This document shows, in pieces, positions 40,338-49,831 of a stretch of DNA of 64,000 nucleotides. The notes under the pieces were generated by a model. It was not told the origin of the DNA. It saw only the letters and a program-made list of their open reading frames with translations, and made no database searches. Positions within the stretch are counted from its first letter, which is position 1; every line of letters starts with the position of its first letter. The translations under genes and the position numbers were made by a program. Source of the stretch: BOG-908 sp965199235 (GTDB lineage: Bacteria > Pseudomonadota > Alphaproteobacteria > Acetobacterales > Acetobacteraceae); NCBI GenBank assembly GCA_965199235.1, contig CBDAQU010000002.1, forward strand, positions 2,294,001 through 2,358,000, read 5' to 3'.

Positions 40338-42083
40338 ATGACCCTGGCCCCTCGAGTCGCATCGTCCGGCAGCGCGGTCCGCCAGCTGCCGGAGGCGCTG
40401 GTGAACCAGATCGCCGCCGGCGAGGTGATCGAGCGGCCTGCGGCAGCCGTCAAGGAGCTGGTCGAGAACGCCCTGGATGCCGGCGCCACCCGCATCGCGG
40501 TGACGCTCGCGGGCGGCGGCATCGAGCGCATCGAGGTCACCGATGACGGGCACGGCATGGCGCCGGACTGCCTGTCGCTGGCGGTGCAGCGCCACTGCAC
40601 GTCCAAGCTGCCGGACGGCGACCTGGTGCGCATCGCGACGCTCGGCTTCCGCGGCGAGGCGCTGCCCAGCATCGGCGCCGCCGGGCGGCTGACCATCGTC
40701 TCCCGCCGGCCCGGCAGCGCGCACGCCCACCGCATCGCCGTCGCCGGCGGGGTGGTGGAGCCGGTGGCACCGGCGCCCGGCGCGCCGGGCACGCGGGTGA
40801 CGGTGGACGACCTCTTCTACGCCACCCCTGCACGGCGCAAGTTTCTCCGCTCGCCGCGCAGCGAGGCCGACCACGCAGGCGCCGCGCTCGCCAGGCTGGC
40901 GCTGGCCGCGCCGGCGACGGCGTTCCGCCTGACAGTGGACGGGCGCACGCTCTACGACCTGCCAGGCCAGGACCGTGCGGCGCGCGTCGCCGTCCTGCTC
41001 GGCCAGGATGCGTCCGAAGCGATGCTGCCGGTCTGCGCCGAGCGCGACGGCATGGTTCTGACCGGCTTCGCCTGTGCGCCGATGGTGAGCAGGGCCACGA
41101 CGTCCGGGCAGTCGCTCGTGGTCAACGGACGGCCGGTGACCGACCCCTTGCTTCGGCTGGCGGTAAGGATCGCCTATCGCGACGTGATCGCCGCCGGCCG
41201 CCACCCCGTGGTGGCGCTGTGGCTGGAGCTGCCGCCGGACGAGCTGGACGTGAACGTCCACCCCGGCAAGACCGAGCTGCGGTTCCGCGCCGCCGAGCAG
41301 GTTCGCGGCTTCGTCATCTCCAGCCTGCAGCGCGTGCTGTCGGGCGGCGCGGGCGCCGCACCCCGCGCGCCGGTCAGGCCGTCGCTGCAGCTGGTTTCGC
41401 CCGCTCGCGCGCCAGGCCCCGGCATGGCGGAGGCGCAGCTCGGCTTCGGGCATGCGCCCGCGTCCCGCGGCTTCGCCGACCACGCCGCGCCGGACCCTTC
41501 GCATCCTCTGGGCGCGGCGGTGGCGCAGGTGCTCGACACCTACATCGTCGCCGCGACGGCCGACCAGTCGCTGGTGCTGGTGGACCAGCACGCGGCGCAT
41601 GAGCGGCTGACCCACGAGGCGCTGCGCCGGCAGCTGCTCGAGGGCGGCGTCGCCGGGCAGCCGCTCCTGGTGCCCTCGGTGGTCGATCTGCCGGCGCCGC
41701 ACGCCGCCTGCCTGGTCGCGGCGGCCCCCGGCCTGGCCAGGCTGGGGCTGGAGGTGGAGGCGTTCGGCCCTGGCGCCGTGCTGGTGCGCGCTCTGCCGGC
41801 CGCGCTCGGCACGGCCGACCCGAAGGGCCTCGTGCGCGACGTCGCAGACGAACTGGCCGAGCACGGCGAGACCGGTGCGCTGGAGCAGCGTCTGGACGCG
41901 GTGGTGGCCCGGCTGGCCTGCCACGGCAGCATACGCGCCGGCCGGCGGCTGAGCCTGGAGGAGATGGACGCGCTGCTGCGCCAGATGGAGGCAACGCCGC
42001 GTGCAGCCACCTGCAGCCACGGCCGGCCGACCTTCTTGCGCCTCAGCCGCGCAGAGATCGAGCGCCTGTTCGGCCGACGCTAG
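40338..42083 (+). CDS. mutL: DNA mismatch repair protein MutL
   Basis: Couples mismatch recognition by MutS to strand nicking. At 581 residues, the N-terminal GHKL ATPase has NQIAAGEVIERPAAAVKELV, ENALDAGATRI, DDGHGM, TSKL and GFRGEALPSI, then DDLFYATPARRKFL. The C-terminal dimerisation domain has the metal-dependent endonuclease motif DQHAAHERLTHE starting at Asp416 and the CSHGRP motif at Cys559, so it is probably a nicking MutL of the kind found in bacteria without MutH. The ATG at 40338 matches the family N-terminus best. It is preceded by 260 bases containing the repeat element. Confidence 0.95.
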   Translation: MTLAPRVASSGSAVRQLPEALVNQIAAGEVIERPAAAVKELVENALDAGATRIAVTLAGGGIERIEVTDDGHGMAPDCLSLAVQRHCTSKLPDGDLVRIATLGFRGEALPSIGAAGRLTIVSRRPGSAHAHRIAVAGGVVEPVAPAPGAPGTRVTVDDLFYATPARRKFLRSPRSEADHAGAALARLALAAPATAFRLTVDGRTLYDLPGQDRAARVAVLLGQDASEAMLPVCAERDGMVLTGFACAPMVSRATTSGQSLVVNGRPVTDPLLRLAVRIAYRDVIAAGRHPVVALWLELPPDELDVNVHPGKTELRFRAAEQVRGFVISSLQRVLSGGAGAAPRAPVRPSLQLVSPARAPGPGMAEAQLGFGHAPASRGFADHAAPDPSHPLGAAVAQVLDTYIVAATADQSLVLVDQHAAHERLTHEALRRQLLEGGVAGQPLLVPSVVDLPAPHAACLVAAAPGLARLGLEVEAFGPGAVLVRALPAALGTADPKGLVRDVADELAEHGETGALEQRLDAVVARLACHGSIRAGRRLSLEEMDALLRQMEATPRAATCSHGRPTFLRLSRAEIERLFGRR

Positions 42084-42142
42084 AGCAATGTCACGCAGAC
42101 TGGACTAGTCGGAGTGACGAAGTTGCTCGCCAAAACAAGGCC

Positions 42143-42196
42143 TAGACCGCTTTGAGGTCCGCCTACTCGCGGACACTCTGCGTGAAACCGGTCTAG
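42143..42196. repeat. Nested inverted repeat between mutL and the flavoprotein gene
   Basis: CTAGACCG (42143-42150) pairs with CGGTCTAG (42189-42196), and inside it GTCCGC (42158-42163) pairs with GCGGAC (42170-42175). The element sits 59 bases after the mutL stop. It may be the mutL terminator. The rest of the 262-base gap holds an imperfect palindrome around GACTAGTC (near 42103) and no gene. Confidence 0.5.
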
Positions 42197-42345
42197 TCTG
42201 GAGCAGGATGCGATTGGACAGAGTCAGCAAGGCTAGGAGCGTTGCGCCTAGAACCTCACTGGGGTCCCTGACCCCGGCAGGGGGCTTGGGAGACAGCGTT
42301 CCCCAACCTGTCTTGACCCAACCTCAATTTTTCCCGCTTGAGCAC

Positions 42346-43581
42346 GTGGCCAGACCGTCGGTCGCCATCATCGGCGCGGGTCCTGCAGGGCTGCTCGCGG
42401 CCGAGCTGCTCGCCGCGCGGCATGCGGTGACGATCTACGACCACATGCCCTCGCCGGGCCGCAAGTTCCTGCTCGCCGGCAGGGGCGGCCTGAACCTGAC
42501 GCATACCGAGCAACGCCCCGATTTCCTGGCGCGCTACGATGCCGCGGCGCCGTTCATGACGGCCGCGCTGGACGCGTTTTCGCCCGCCGCCCTGCGCGGC
42601 TGGTGCGAAGGGCTCGGCCAGCCCGTTTTCGTGGGCAGTTCCGGCAGGGTGTTCCCCACCGCGTTCAAGGCGGCGCCGCTGCTGCGCGCCTGGCTGAGGC
42701 GCCTGGACGATCTCGGCGTGCGCTTCGCCGGGCGGCACCGTTGGACGGGCTGGGCACAGCCGGGCGTCCTGCTCTTCGAGACCGCGGACGGCACGGTCGC
42801 CGCCCGGCCGGACGCCGTGCTGCTGGCGCTCGGCGGCGCGTCCTGGCCGAGGATGGGGTCCGATGGCGGCTGGGTGCCGGTCCTGCAGGACGTGGGCGTG
42901 CGGGTGGCGAAGCTGCAGCCGAGCAATTGCGGCGTGGACGTGGCCTGGTCGCCAAGCTTCCTGGACCGTTTCGAGGGCCAGCCGCTCAAGCGCGTGGCGC
43001 TCTCCGCAGGCGGACGGCGGGTGCGCGGCGAAGCGGTGGTGACACGCGCCGGGCTGGAGGGCGGCTGCGTCTACGGGCTGTCCGCCCCGATCCGGGACGG
43101 CCTGGAGGGGACGGGCGGCGCGGCGCTGCTCGTGGACCTGCTGCCCGATGTCTCGGCCGAGGCGCTGGCGGCCAGGGTGGATGGCGAGAGGCGGGGCCGG
43201 TCGCTGTCGAACCACCTGCGTCAGGCGGCGGGGCTCTCGCCGGTCGCCGTCGGGCTGGTGCGGGAGGCGCTGCATGGCGCAGCTCCGGCGGCTCGCCTGA
43301 GCAGCCTGATCAAGTCGGTTCCCCTGCGCGTCACCGCGCTGCAGCCGATCGCGCGCGCCATTTCCTCGGCCGGCGGGATCGGCCTGCAGGAGCTCGATGG
43401 CGGGCTGATGATCCGGCGCCTGCCCGGCGTGTTCGCGGCGGGGGAGATGCTGGATTGGGAGGCGCCGACCGGCGGCTACCTGCTTCAGGGGTGTTTCAGC
43501 ACCGGTGCCGCGGCCGCGCGCGGCATCGCCGCCTGGCTCGGTCAGGCGTCTGCGGCCAGCGCGCGGTACAGCGCGGCGTAG
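42346..43581 (+). CDS. BaiN/YhiN-type FAD-dependent flavoprotein
   Basis: A 411-residue flavoprotein of the HI0933/YhiN group. The N-terminal dinucleotide-binding motif SVAIIGAGPAGLLAAELLA is followed by GRKFLLAGRGGLNLTHTE, the family hallmark, then VLLALGGASWPRMGSDGGW. The C-terminal FAD-contact block has SAGGIGLQEL, GVFAAGEMLDWEAPTGGYLLQGCFSTG (two parts) and a last helix. Substrates are unknown for most members; BaiN acts in bile-acid reduction in gut clostridia, which is not expected here. The start is probably GTG 42346; ATG 42208 would add 46 low-complexity residues. It overlaps convergent glgA by 40 bases. Confidence 0.85.
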   Translation: MARPSVAIIGAGPAGLLAAELLAARHAVTIYDHMPSPGRKFLLAGRGGLNLTHTEQRPDFLARYDAAAPFMTAALDAFSPAALRGWCEGLGQPVFVGSSGRVFPTAFKAAPLLRAWLRRLDDLGVRFAGRHRWTGWAQPGVLLFETADGTVAARPDAVLLALGGASWPRMGSDGGWVPVLQDVGVRVAKLQPSNCGVDVAWSPSFLDRFEGQPLKRVALSAGGRRVRGEAVVTRAGLEGGCVYGLSAPIRDGLEGTGGAALLVDLLPDVSAEALAARVDGERRGRSLSNHLRQAAGLSPVAVGLVREALHGAAPAARLSSLIKSVPLRVTALQPIARAISSAGGIGLQELDGGLMIRRLPGVFAAGEMLDWEAPTGGYLLQGCFSTGAAAARGIAAWLGQASAASARYSAA

Positions 43582-45005
43582 CGCGCGGCGGGGCCGGCCC
43601 AGCCGACGTCGGTGCGCATGCCGTTGCCCTGGATCACCGCCCAGGCCCGCCTGTCCGACCAGAGTGCGGCCAGCCGGCCGACCGCCGCCGCCAGCGCCTG
43701 CCCGCTCGCCGGCGCGAACAGCAGCCCGGTCGCCGCGTGCGCGGCCAGGGCGGCGTGGTTCGCGTCGATCACCGTGTCCGCCAAGCCGCCGACCCGGCTG
43801 ACCACCGGCAGCGCGCCGTAGCGCAGGGCGCAGAGCTGGGTCAGGCCGCAGGGCTCGAAGCGCGAAGGGACCAGCACGGCGTCGGTTCCCGCCTGCAGCA
43901 GATGCGCCAGGCCTTCGTCGTAGCCCGGCACGAAGCCGATTTCGCCTGGCGCCGCCTGCGACGCGCGCTGGAGCTCCTCCTGCAGCCAGGCGTCGCCGGC
44001 GCCGAGCACGGCGAGCTGGGCGCCGCGCGCGCGCAGGGCGGGCAGGGCGCCGAGCAGCACGTCCAGCCCCTTCTGGTGGGTCAGGCGGCTGACCACGCCG
44101 AGCAGCAGCGTGCCCGCCTCCAGCCGCAGGCCGAAGCGTGCCTGCAGCGCTGCCTTGCTGGCGCGCCTCGGGCCTGGATCGGCGGCGCTGAACGGGGCTG
44201 GCAGAGCCGGGTCGGCCTGAGGGTTCCACACCACGGTGTCGATGCCGTTGAGGATGCCTGTCAGTATCCCGGGACTCTGGGCGGCCCGCGCGCGCAGCAG
44301 GCCGTCCAGGCCCATGCCGCCCTGCTCGGTCAGGATCTCCGCGGCGTAGCCTGGCGAGACGGTGGTCAGCCCGTCGGCATAGCGCAGGCCGGCCTTCAGC
44401 ATGCCGATCGCGCCGTAATATTCCAGGCCGTCCGGCGTGTAGGCGCTCGCCGGCAGGCGCAGTTCTGCAAGCAGGGAGGCGGGCACCTGACCCTGGAAGG
44501 CGAGGTTGTGCACCGTCATCACGGTGGCCGGCCGCGCACCCTCGGCCAGAGCGAGGTAGGCGGGCGTCAGCCCCGCCTGCCAGTCATGCGCGTGCACCAC
44601 GTCTGGCCTGAAGCCTTCTGCCGCGCCACGCCCCAGCAGGGCGCCGGCAAAGGCCAGGGCGGCGAAGCGCTGCGGGTTGTCAGGCCAGTCCTGCCCGTCA
44701 GGTCCTGTATAAGGGTTGCCGGGCCGGCCAAAGAGATGCGGGGCGTCCAGCACGAACAGGAGCAGCCCGGACGCCTCTGCGGCGACGAGCTTGGCCGGGC
44801 CGCCGAAATACGCGTCCTCGGTCCAGACGATGCGGCCGCGTGCCAGCGCCTGCAGCACGGCAGGGTAGCCGGGCACCAGGCTGTGCATCTCGACGCCCTG
44901 CGCCTGCAAGGCGAGGGGCAGCGCGCCGGCGACGTCGGCCAGCCCGCCCGTCTTGACCAGCGGAAAGATCTCGGATGCGACAGACAGGACCCTGAGCGGG
45001 TTCAC
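43542..45005 (-). CDS. glgA: Glycogen synthase (ADP-glucose starch synthase), GT5
   Basis: Adds glucose from ADP-glucose to growing alpha-1,4-glucan. The 487-residue enzyme has the KTGGLADV ADP-glucose motif (18-25) in the N-terminal Rossmann domain, HAHDWQAGL and TVHNLAFQG. In the C-terminal domain are VVSRLTHQKGLDVL and the E-x7-E region PSRFEPCGLTQLCALRYG, then VVSRVGGLADTV. Length and motifs are standard. No glgB, glgC or glgP is near, so the rest of the pathway must be elsewhere. It overlaps the convergent flavoprotein gene by 40 bases. Confidence 0.96.
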   Translation of the reverse strand: MNPLRVLSVASEIFPLVKTGGLADVAGALPLALQAQGVEMHSLVPGYPAVLQALARGRIVWTEDAYFGGPAKLVAAEASGLLLFVLDAPHLFGRPGNPYTGPDGQDWPDNPQRFAALAFAGALLGRGAAEGFRPDVVHAHDWQAGLTPAYLALAEGARPATVMTVHNLAFQGQVPASLLAELRLPASAYTPDGLEYYGAIGMLKAGLRYADGLTTVSPGYAAEILTEQGGMGLDGLLRARAAQSPGILTGILNGIDTVVWNPQADPALPAPFSAADPGPRRASKAALQARFGLRLEAGTLLLGVVSRLTHQKGLDVLLGALPALRARGAQLAVLGAGDAWLQEELQRASQAAPGEIGFVPGYDEGLAHLLQAGTDAVLVPSRFEPCGLTQLCALRYGALPVVSRVGGLADTVIDANHAALAAHAATGLLFAPASGQALAAAVGRLAALWSDRRAWAVIQGNGMRTDVGWAGPAARYAALYRALAADA

Positions 45006-45029
45006 GCCCTGGTGTTGGGACTGGCCTGG

Positions 45030-46346
45030 CTAGTTCGCCGCGACCTTCATTCCTGGCGAGAGGTCGACAGGCAGACTCAGGATCACCCTGTCGCCGTCCT
45101 TCAACCCTGCCCTCACCTGCACCTGGGCGCCGTCGTCCTCGGCCACGTCGAGGTGGCGTATGGCGATGCGGCCGTCCTCGACCACTGCGGCGCTGAGGCC
45201 GTCCTGGTTGAAGATCACCGCCTGCGTCGGCAACGTCACCACCGGCGTGGTCCTCGGCACCTGCAGATGGACGATGCCGTAGAGCCCGGCGGAGAGGGCG
45301 TTGCCGCGGTTGTCGACGTCCACCTCTGCGAGCAGGGTGCGGGTGTCGGTCGCCAGCGCCGCGGCGTTGCGGGCGACGCGGCCATGGAACACCCGGCCAG
45401 GAAGCTGGGGCACGGTGATGGTCGCGTCCTGGCCGTCCTTGAGGCTGAAGAAGTATTCCTGCGGCACGTAGACCTGCACCCGAAGCGTGGAGGTCCGCGC
45501 GATGGAGAACAGCGACGTGCCGGACGCAGAATCCGCGGTGACCAGGTTGCCGACGTCGATCTGCCGGGCCGTGATCACGCCGTCGAACGGAGCAATCACC
45601 TTTTCGAAGCCGGTCAGCTCGACCAGCCGGTTCACCTGCGCCACCTGGGCGGCCAGGTTGGCCTGGGCCACGCCCACGCCGGCAGCCTGGGTGCTGAAGG
45701 TGGTGCGGTCCTGGTCGCCCTGCTGGCGGCTCGCCCAGCCCTCGCCGACCAGGACCGATGTGCGCCGGTTGTTGGCCTGCGCCAGGCCGCGGCTTGCGTT
45801 GGCTTGCGTGAGGGACGCACGCATCTGCAGCAGCTGCGCCTGCGCCTGCGTCAGCTGCTGGTCGAGGTCGGGGGCCGCGATGATGGCGAGAACGTCGCCT
45901 GCCTTCACGTGGCTGCCGATGTCGACGTTGCGCTTGGCGATGTAGCCGGTGGCGCGCGCGTACAGGGTTGCCGCGTCGAACGCCTCCATCGTGCCTGGCA
46001 GGTCGACGACTTCCGGCCGGTTGTTCGCCCTGACCACCTGGGTGCGCACGCTCGGCACCGCGCTCTGCCTGGCGTGCAGCGCGTTGGCCGCCGCGTTCTT
46101 GGTGGAGACGTGGGTCCAGACGCCCCAGGCGACCATCACGGCCACGATGAGGATCGCCGCCAGCGCCAACAGGCGGGCGATCCGGCGGCGGCGCTTGTCG
46201 GTGGCCGGGTCGTCCTGCCTGCCGGGTTTCGCATCGCCTTGGTCCTGCCGTCCCGCCGGATGCGGCTGCCCCGCCATGTGGTCTGGCTCAGGCTGGCTGA
46301 TCCGCGCCTCGTCCGGTGACGTCTCTGGCCGGTGGATCTGGTTCAT
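45030..46346 (-). CDS. RND efflux periplasmic adaptor (membrane fusion protein)
   Basis: A 438-residue HlyD/AcrA-type adaptor. A 50-residue polar Asp/Pro/Gln-rich N-terminus precedes one membrane helix (LLALAAILIVAVMVAWGVW, about 58-77). The lipoyl half-motifs (GYIAKRNVDIGSHVKAGDVL and FDGVITARQIDVG) flank a coiled-coil hairpin rich in Gln and Ala (LDQQLTQAQAQLLQMRASLT). Beta-barrel and membrane-proximal domains follow. It links the permease to an outer-membrane channel; no channel gene is present here. The permease gene lies 3 bases upstream on the same strand, so they are cotranscribed. Confidence 0.92.
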   Translation of the reverse strand: MNQIHRPETSPDEARISQPEPDHMAGQPHPAGRQDQGDAKPGRQDDPATDKRRRRIARLLALAAILIVAVMVAWGVWTHVSTKNAAANALHARQSAVPSVRTQVVRANNRPEVVDLPGTMEAFDAATLYARATGYIAKRNVDIGSHVKAGDVLAIIAAPDLDQQLTQAQAQLLQMRASLTQANASRGLAQANNRRTSVLVGEGWASRQQGDQDRTTFSTQAAGVGVAQANLAAQVAQVNRLVELTGFEKVIAPFDGVITARQIDVGNLVTADSASGTSLFSIARTSTLRVQVYVPQEYFFSLKDGQDATITVPQLPGRVFHGRVARNAAALATDTRTLLAEVDVDNRGNALSAGLYGIVHLQVPRTTPVVTLPTQAVIFNQDGLSAAVVEDGRIAIRHLDVAEDDGAQVQVRAGLKDGDRVILSLPVDLSPGMKVAAN

Positions 46347-46349
46347 GGC

Positions 46350-49300
46350 TCAGGCTCCCTGATGCGCGATGCTGCGTGGCTCTGCACGCCGGTCGTCCTT
46401 TTGGGTCTCGGCCTTTTCGACGCGCTCGAACGCGCCGAAGACCGAGTAGAGGTAGGGCACGAACAGCAGCGTCGTGATCGTGCCGACCAGCACGCCGCCG
46501 ATCACCGCGCGCGCCAGCACGGCATTCTGCTCCTCGCCGGGGCCGCCGATCGCCATCGGCACCATGCCGACGATCATCGCCGCCGCCGTCATCAGCACCG
46601 GGCGCAGCCGGGTGGTGCCGGCCGACAGGGCGGCTTTGAGCGCGCTCATGCCCTCCTGCCGCTGCTCGCGGGCGAAGGTGACGAGCAGGATGGAGTTGGC
46701 CGAGGCGACGCCGACCGACATGATGGCGCCCATCAGCGAGGGCACCGACAGGGTGGTGCCGGTGACGAACAGCAGAAGCAGGATGCCCGATCCTGCGCCG
46801 GGCAGGGCCAGGATGACGGCGAGCGGGTCGACGAAGCTCTGGTAGTTCACCACCATCAGCAGGTAGACGAACACGGCGGCGAACAGCAGGCCGACGGTCA
46901 GGTTGGTGAACGCCTCGTCCATCGAGCTGATCTGGCCGCGGACGTTGATGGTGTCCCCCACCTTGAGGTGATGCCGTTCGTCGGCAACCACCTTGTTGAC
47001 CGCTTTCTCGACGCTGCCGAGGTCGGTGCTCTGCACGCTGGCATACACGTCGTAGACCGGCTGGATGTTGCTCTGGTTGTAAACCGACTGCACCTGCTGA
47101 CGCCGGCCGGTGGCGACGTTGCCGAGCAGGTCGGGGATGCGCGTGGTCGCGGTAACCTGCGTGCCGGCAATCGGGATGTTGTCCAGGTCGTTCTTGTCGC
47201 GAAGCTTGTACTCCGGCGTCTGCACGGCCAGGTAGTAGGGAATGCCGTTCTTCGGGTCGGTCCAGAAGTTGGGCGTTATCTGCTCGGACGAGCTGAGGCT
47301 GATATTGAGGTTGTTGGCGACCTGGTTGACCGTCTGGCCGATCTCCTGCGCACGGGTCCGGTCGATGGTGTAGAACATTTCGGGCGCGTCCAGCTCCTGC
47401 TGCACATGCGCGTCGACGATGCCTGGCACGCCGCCGATCCGCTTGGCGATGTCCTTGGCGATTGCCTGGTTGTCGATGCGGTGCCGTCCCTGCACCTGGA
47501 CGTCGATCTGCGACGGCACGCCGAAATCGAGGATCTGGGTGACCAGGTCGGCGGGCTGGAAGTAGAACTGCACGTCGGGGAAGGCCGATGGCAGCTCGTC
47601 GCGGAGCTGCCTCGTATACGCGGCCGTCGTCTTGTCGCGGTTCTCGGAAAGCTGGATCTGGATGGTGCCGTCGTTCACCCCGATCGTGGTGCCGTCCGTG
47701 AAGGCCAGGTTGTACAGGCGCTGCGGCAGGCCGATGTTGTCGAGCATCAGCTTGATGTTGGTGCCGGGGATCTGGGCGTGGATGTTGTCCTCCACCGCCT
47801 GGAAGACACGCTCGGTGGACTCGATGCGTGTCCTGGCCGGCGCGCGGACGTGAAGCTGAATCAGCCCGGCATCGACCTGAGGGAAGAAGTCGCTGCCCAC
47901 GAACATGCTGAGCACGGCGGCGCAGCCCACGATGCCCAGCCCCACCAGGGGCGTGAGGATGCGTCGGGCCAGGATGCCGGCGAGCAGCCAGCCATAGAAA
48001 TCGCGGAACGCGTCGAATCGGCGGTTGAAGCCCTGGTGGAACCGCCCGAACCAGCTCTTCGGCGCGCCTTGGTCCTTCGCCTCGTGTCCGCCTGCGTGCT
48101 CGCTCCTCAACATCAGCCTGATGACGATCGGCGTCAGCGTCCTGGAGATGCCGTAGGAGGCGAGCATCGCGAACACCACGGCCATCGCCAGCGGCGTGAA
48201 CAGGTATTTTGCAGCACCCTGCAGGAAGAACACGCTGACGAACACGACGCAGATCGCGAGCGTGGAGATCAGGGTGGGGATGGCGATGCCGGCGGCGCCG
48301 TTCAGCACCGCGTCGTCGAAATCGCCCCCTTCGTCGAGCAGGCGGTGGGTGTTCTCGATCGTGACGGTGGAATCGTCGACCAGGATGCCGACCGCCAGGG
48401 CAAGCCCGCCCAGCGTCATCGTGTTGATGGTCTCGCCGAGTGCCGAGAGCACCGCGACCGAGGTCAGGATCGACAGCGGGATCGACACCATGACGACGAC
48501 CGTCGAGCGCCAGGAGCCGAGGAAGACCAGGATCATCATCGCGGTCAGTCCTGCGGCGATCGCACCCTCGCGCAGCACCGAATTGATGGCGTTGGAGACG
48601 AACACCGACTGGTCGAACAGCATGTCGATGTGCATGCCCGGCGGGGCCGCCTTCTGGATGGTCGGCATCGCCGCCTTCACCCGGTTGACCACGTCCAGCG
48701 TGGACGCGTCGCCGTTCTTGATGATTGTCAGCAGCACGGACCGCTTGCCCTCGGTGCGAACCACGTTCTGCTGCACCGCCCAGCCGTCGCGCACATGGGC
48801 CACGTCGCGCAGGTAGACGGTTGTGCCGCCGACCTGCTTGACCGGCACGTTGTTCAGCGCGTCGATCGACTGGGCCGACGCGTTGACCCTGACGATGAAC
48901 TGGCGATCGCCCATCTTGGCGTCACCGGAGGGCAGCGTCAGGCTCTGCGCGTTGACCGCGTTGACGACGTCGTTGGGGGTCAGGCCCTGCGAGCGCAGCG
49001 CGTCCGGGTCGAGGTCGACCATGATCTGTCGGTACTTGCCGCCATACGGCGTGGGCAGGGTGATGCCCTGAATCGGGGCGAGCTGCTGGCGCATCTGGTA
49101 GATGCCGTAATCGTAGAGCTGCTGCTCATTCAGCGAGTCGGAGCTGAGGCTGATCTGCAGCACCGGAACCGAGGATGCGTTGTACTGGACGATGGTCGGC
49201 GGCTGGATGCCGGTCGGCATCAGGGCGCGTATGGAGTTCGATGCCGAGACGATCTGGGCGATGGCCAGGTCGACGTTGACGTTGGGCTGGAAGTAGATGC

Positions 49301-49577
49301 GCTCCACCGAAATGCCGGACAGCGTCTGGCTTTCGATGTTCTTGATGTCGTTGACCGACGAGCTGATCGAGTACTCGCTGTAGGTGCTGACCCGCTGCTC
49401 CATCTCCTCTGGCGTCAGGCCAGTATACTGCCAGATGATGCTGACGACGGGGATGTTGATGGCGGGAAAGATGTCCTTGGGCGTCACGAGAACGGTGCTG
49501 ATGCCGAGAAACAGCATCAAGATCGCCACCACGTAGAAGGTGTGGGGGTATTTCAGGGCAAACTTGACGAGACCCAT
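46350..49577 (-). CDS. RND multidrug/hydrophobic efflux permease (AcrB/MdtBC-like)
   Basis: A 1075-residue inner-membrane RND pump. The first helix (FYVVAILMLFLGISTVLVTP) is followed by the first periplasmic porter half. The helix bundle contains GLALAVGILVDDSTVTIEN, whose Asp-Asp pair matches the proton-relay aspartates of AcrB helix 4. The second half repeats the layout (VGLGIVGCAAVLSMFVGSDFF, then LPGAGSGILLLLFVTG and MGAIMSVGVASANSILLV). The substrate is unknown; members of this branch export metals, drugs or lipids. It is transcribed with the adaptor gene, and its upstream region is shared with the divergent gsp operon. Confidence 0.94.
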   Translation of the reverse strand: MGLVKFALKYPHTFYVVAILMLFLGISTVLVTPKDIFPAINIPVVSIIWQYTGLTPEEMEQRVSTYSEYSISSSVNDIKNIESQTLSGISVERIYFQPNVNVDLAIAQIVSASNSIRALMPTGIQPPTIVQYNASSVPVLQISLSSDSLNEQQLYDYGIYQMRQQLAPIQGITLPTPYGGKYRQIMVDLDPDALRSQGLTPNDVVNAVNAQSLTLPSGDAKMGDRQFIVRVNASAQSIDALNNVPVKQVGGTTVYLRDVAHVRDGWAVQQNVVRTEGKRSVLLTIIKNGDASTLDVVNRVKAAMPTIQKAAPPGMHIDMLFDQSVFVSNAINSVLREGAIAAGLTAMMILVFLGSWRSTVVVMVSIPLSILTSVAVLSALGETINTMTLGGLALAVGILVDDSTVTIENTHRLLDEGGDFDDAVLNGAAGIAIPTLISTLAICVVFVSVFFLQGAAKYLFTPLAMAVVFAMLASYGISRTLTPIVIRLMLRSEHAGGHEAKDQGAPKSWFGRFHQGFNRRFDAFRDFYGWLLAGILARRILTPLVGLGIVGCAAVLSMFVGSDFFPQVDAGLIQLHVRAPARTRIESTERVFQAVEDNIHAQIPGTNIKLMLDNIGLPQRLYNLAFTDGTTIGVNDGTIQIQLSENRDKTTAAYTRQLRDELPSAFPDVQFYFQPADLVTQILDFGVPSQIDVQVQGRHRIDNQAIAKDIAKRIGGVPGIVDAHVQQELDAPEMFYTIDRTRAQEIGQTVNQVANNLNISLSSSEQITPNFWTDPKNGIPYYLAVQTPEYKLRDKNDLDNIPIAGTQVTATTRIPDLLGNVATGRRQQVQSVYNQSNIQPVYDVYASVQSTDLGSVEKAVNKVVADERHHLKVGDTINVRGQISSMDEAFTNLTVGLLFAAVFVYLLMVVNYQSFVDPLAVILALPGAGSGILLLLFVTGTTLSVPSLMGAIMSVGVASANSILLVTFAREQRQEGMSALKAALSAGTTRLRPVLMTAAAMIVGMVPMAIGGPGEEQNAVLARAVIGGVLVGTITTLLFVPYLYSVFGAFERVEKAETQKDDRRAEPRSIAHQGA

Positions 49578-49831
49578 GGAGCGTCCTGATCAGAGCCGGC
49601 GAGATTAGTAAGGTAGCTTAGCTTTCTTCGGTTTCCAGTGCCGGGCACTCTGTTTACGCCGGCAACATCCGGCCCTCCCCCTGCAAGCCGGCCAGTCACA
49701 CAATCTGCAACAGGCCTCGCCTGGTAGAGTTGCCGCGGCGTGTTGGGGCAGGATTAAAGAGAGGCAACCAGCGTGTGGGGCGCTTTCCTTCCCAGGTGGG
49801 CCGGAGTAACGGCTTCGCGACTGGAGGGCTT
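49578..49831. promoter_or_regulatory. Divergent region between RND and gsp operons
   Basis: These 254 bases separate the permease start (49577) from the gspL start (49832) and must hold both promoters. The part nearest the permease (49590-49640) is relatively AT-rich. No perfect palindrome longer than about 8 bases and no convincing -35/-10 pair was found by eye. Confidence 0.35.

Noticed and set aside
45030..49577. Complete tripartite efflux operon
   Set aside because: Only the adaptor and permease are present; no outer-membrane channel gene is adjacent.
46332..49589. Very long plus-strand frame opposite the RND permease
   Set aside because: It mirrors the permease exactly, has an Asp/His/Arg-rich composition and no domains. 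It is a shadow of the real gene.
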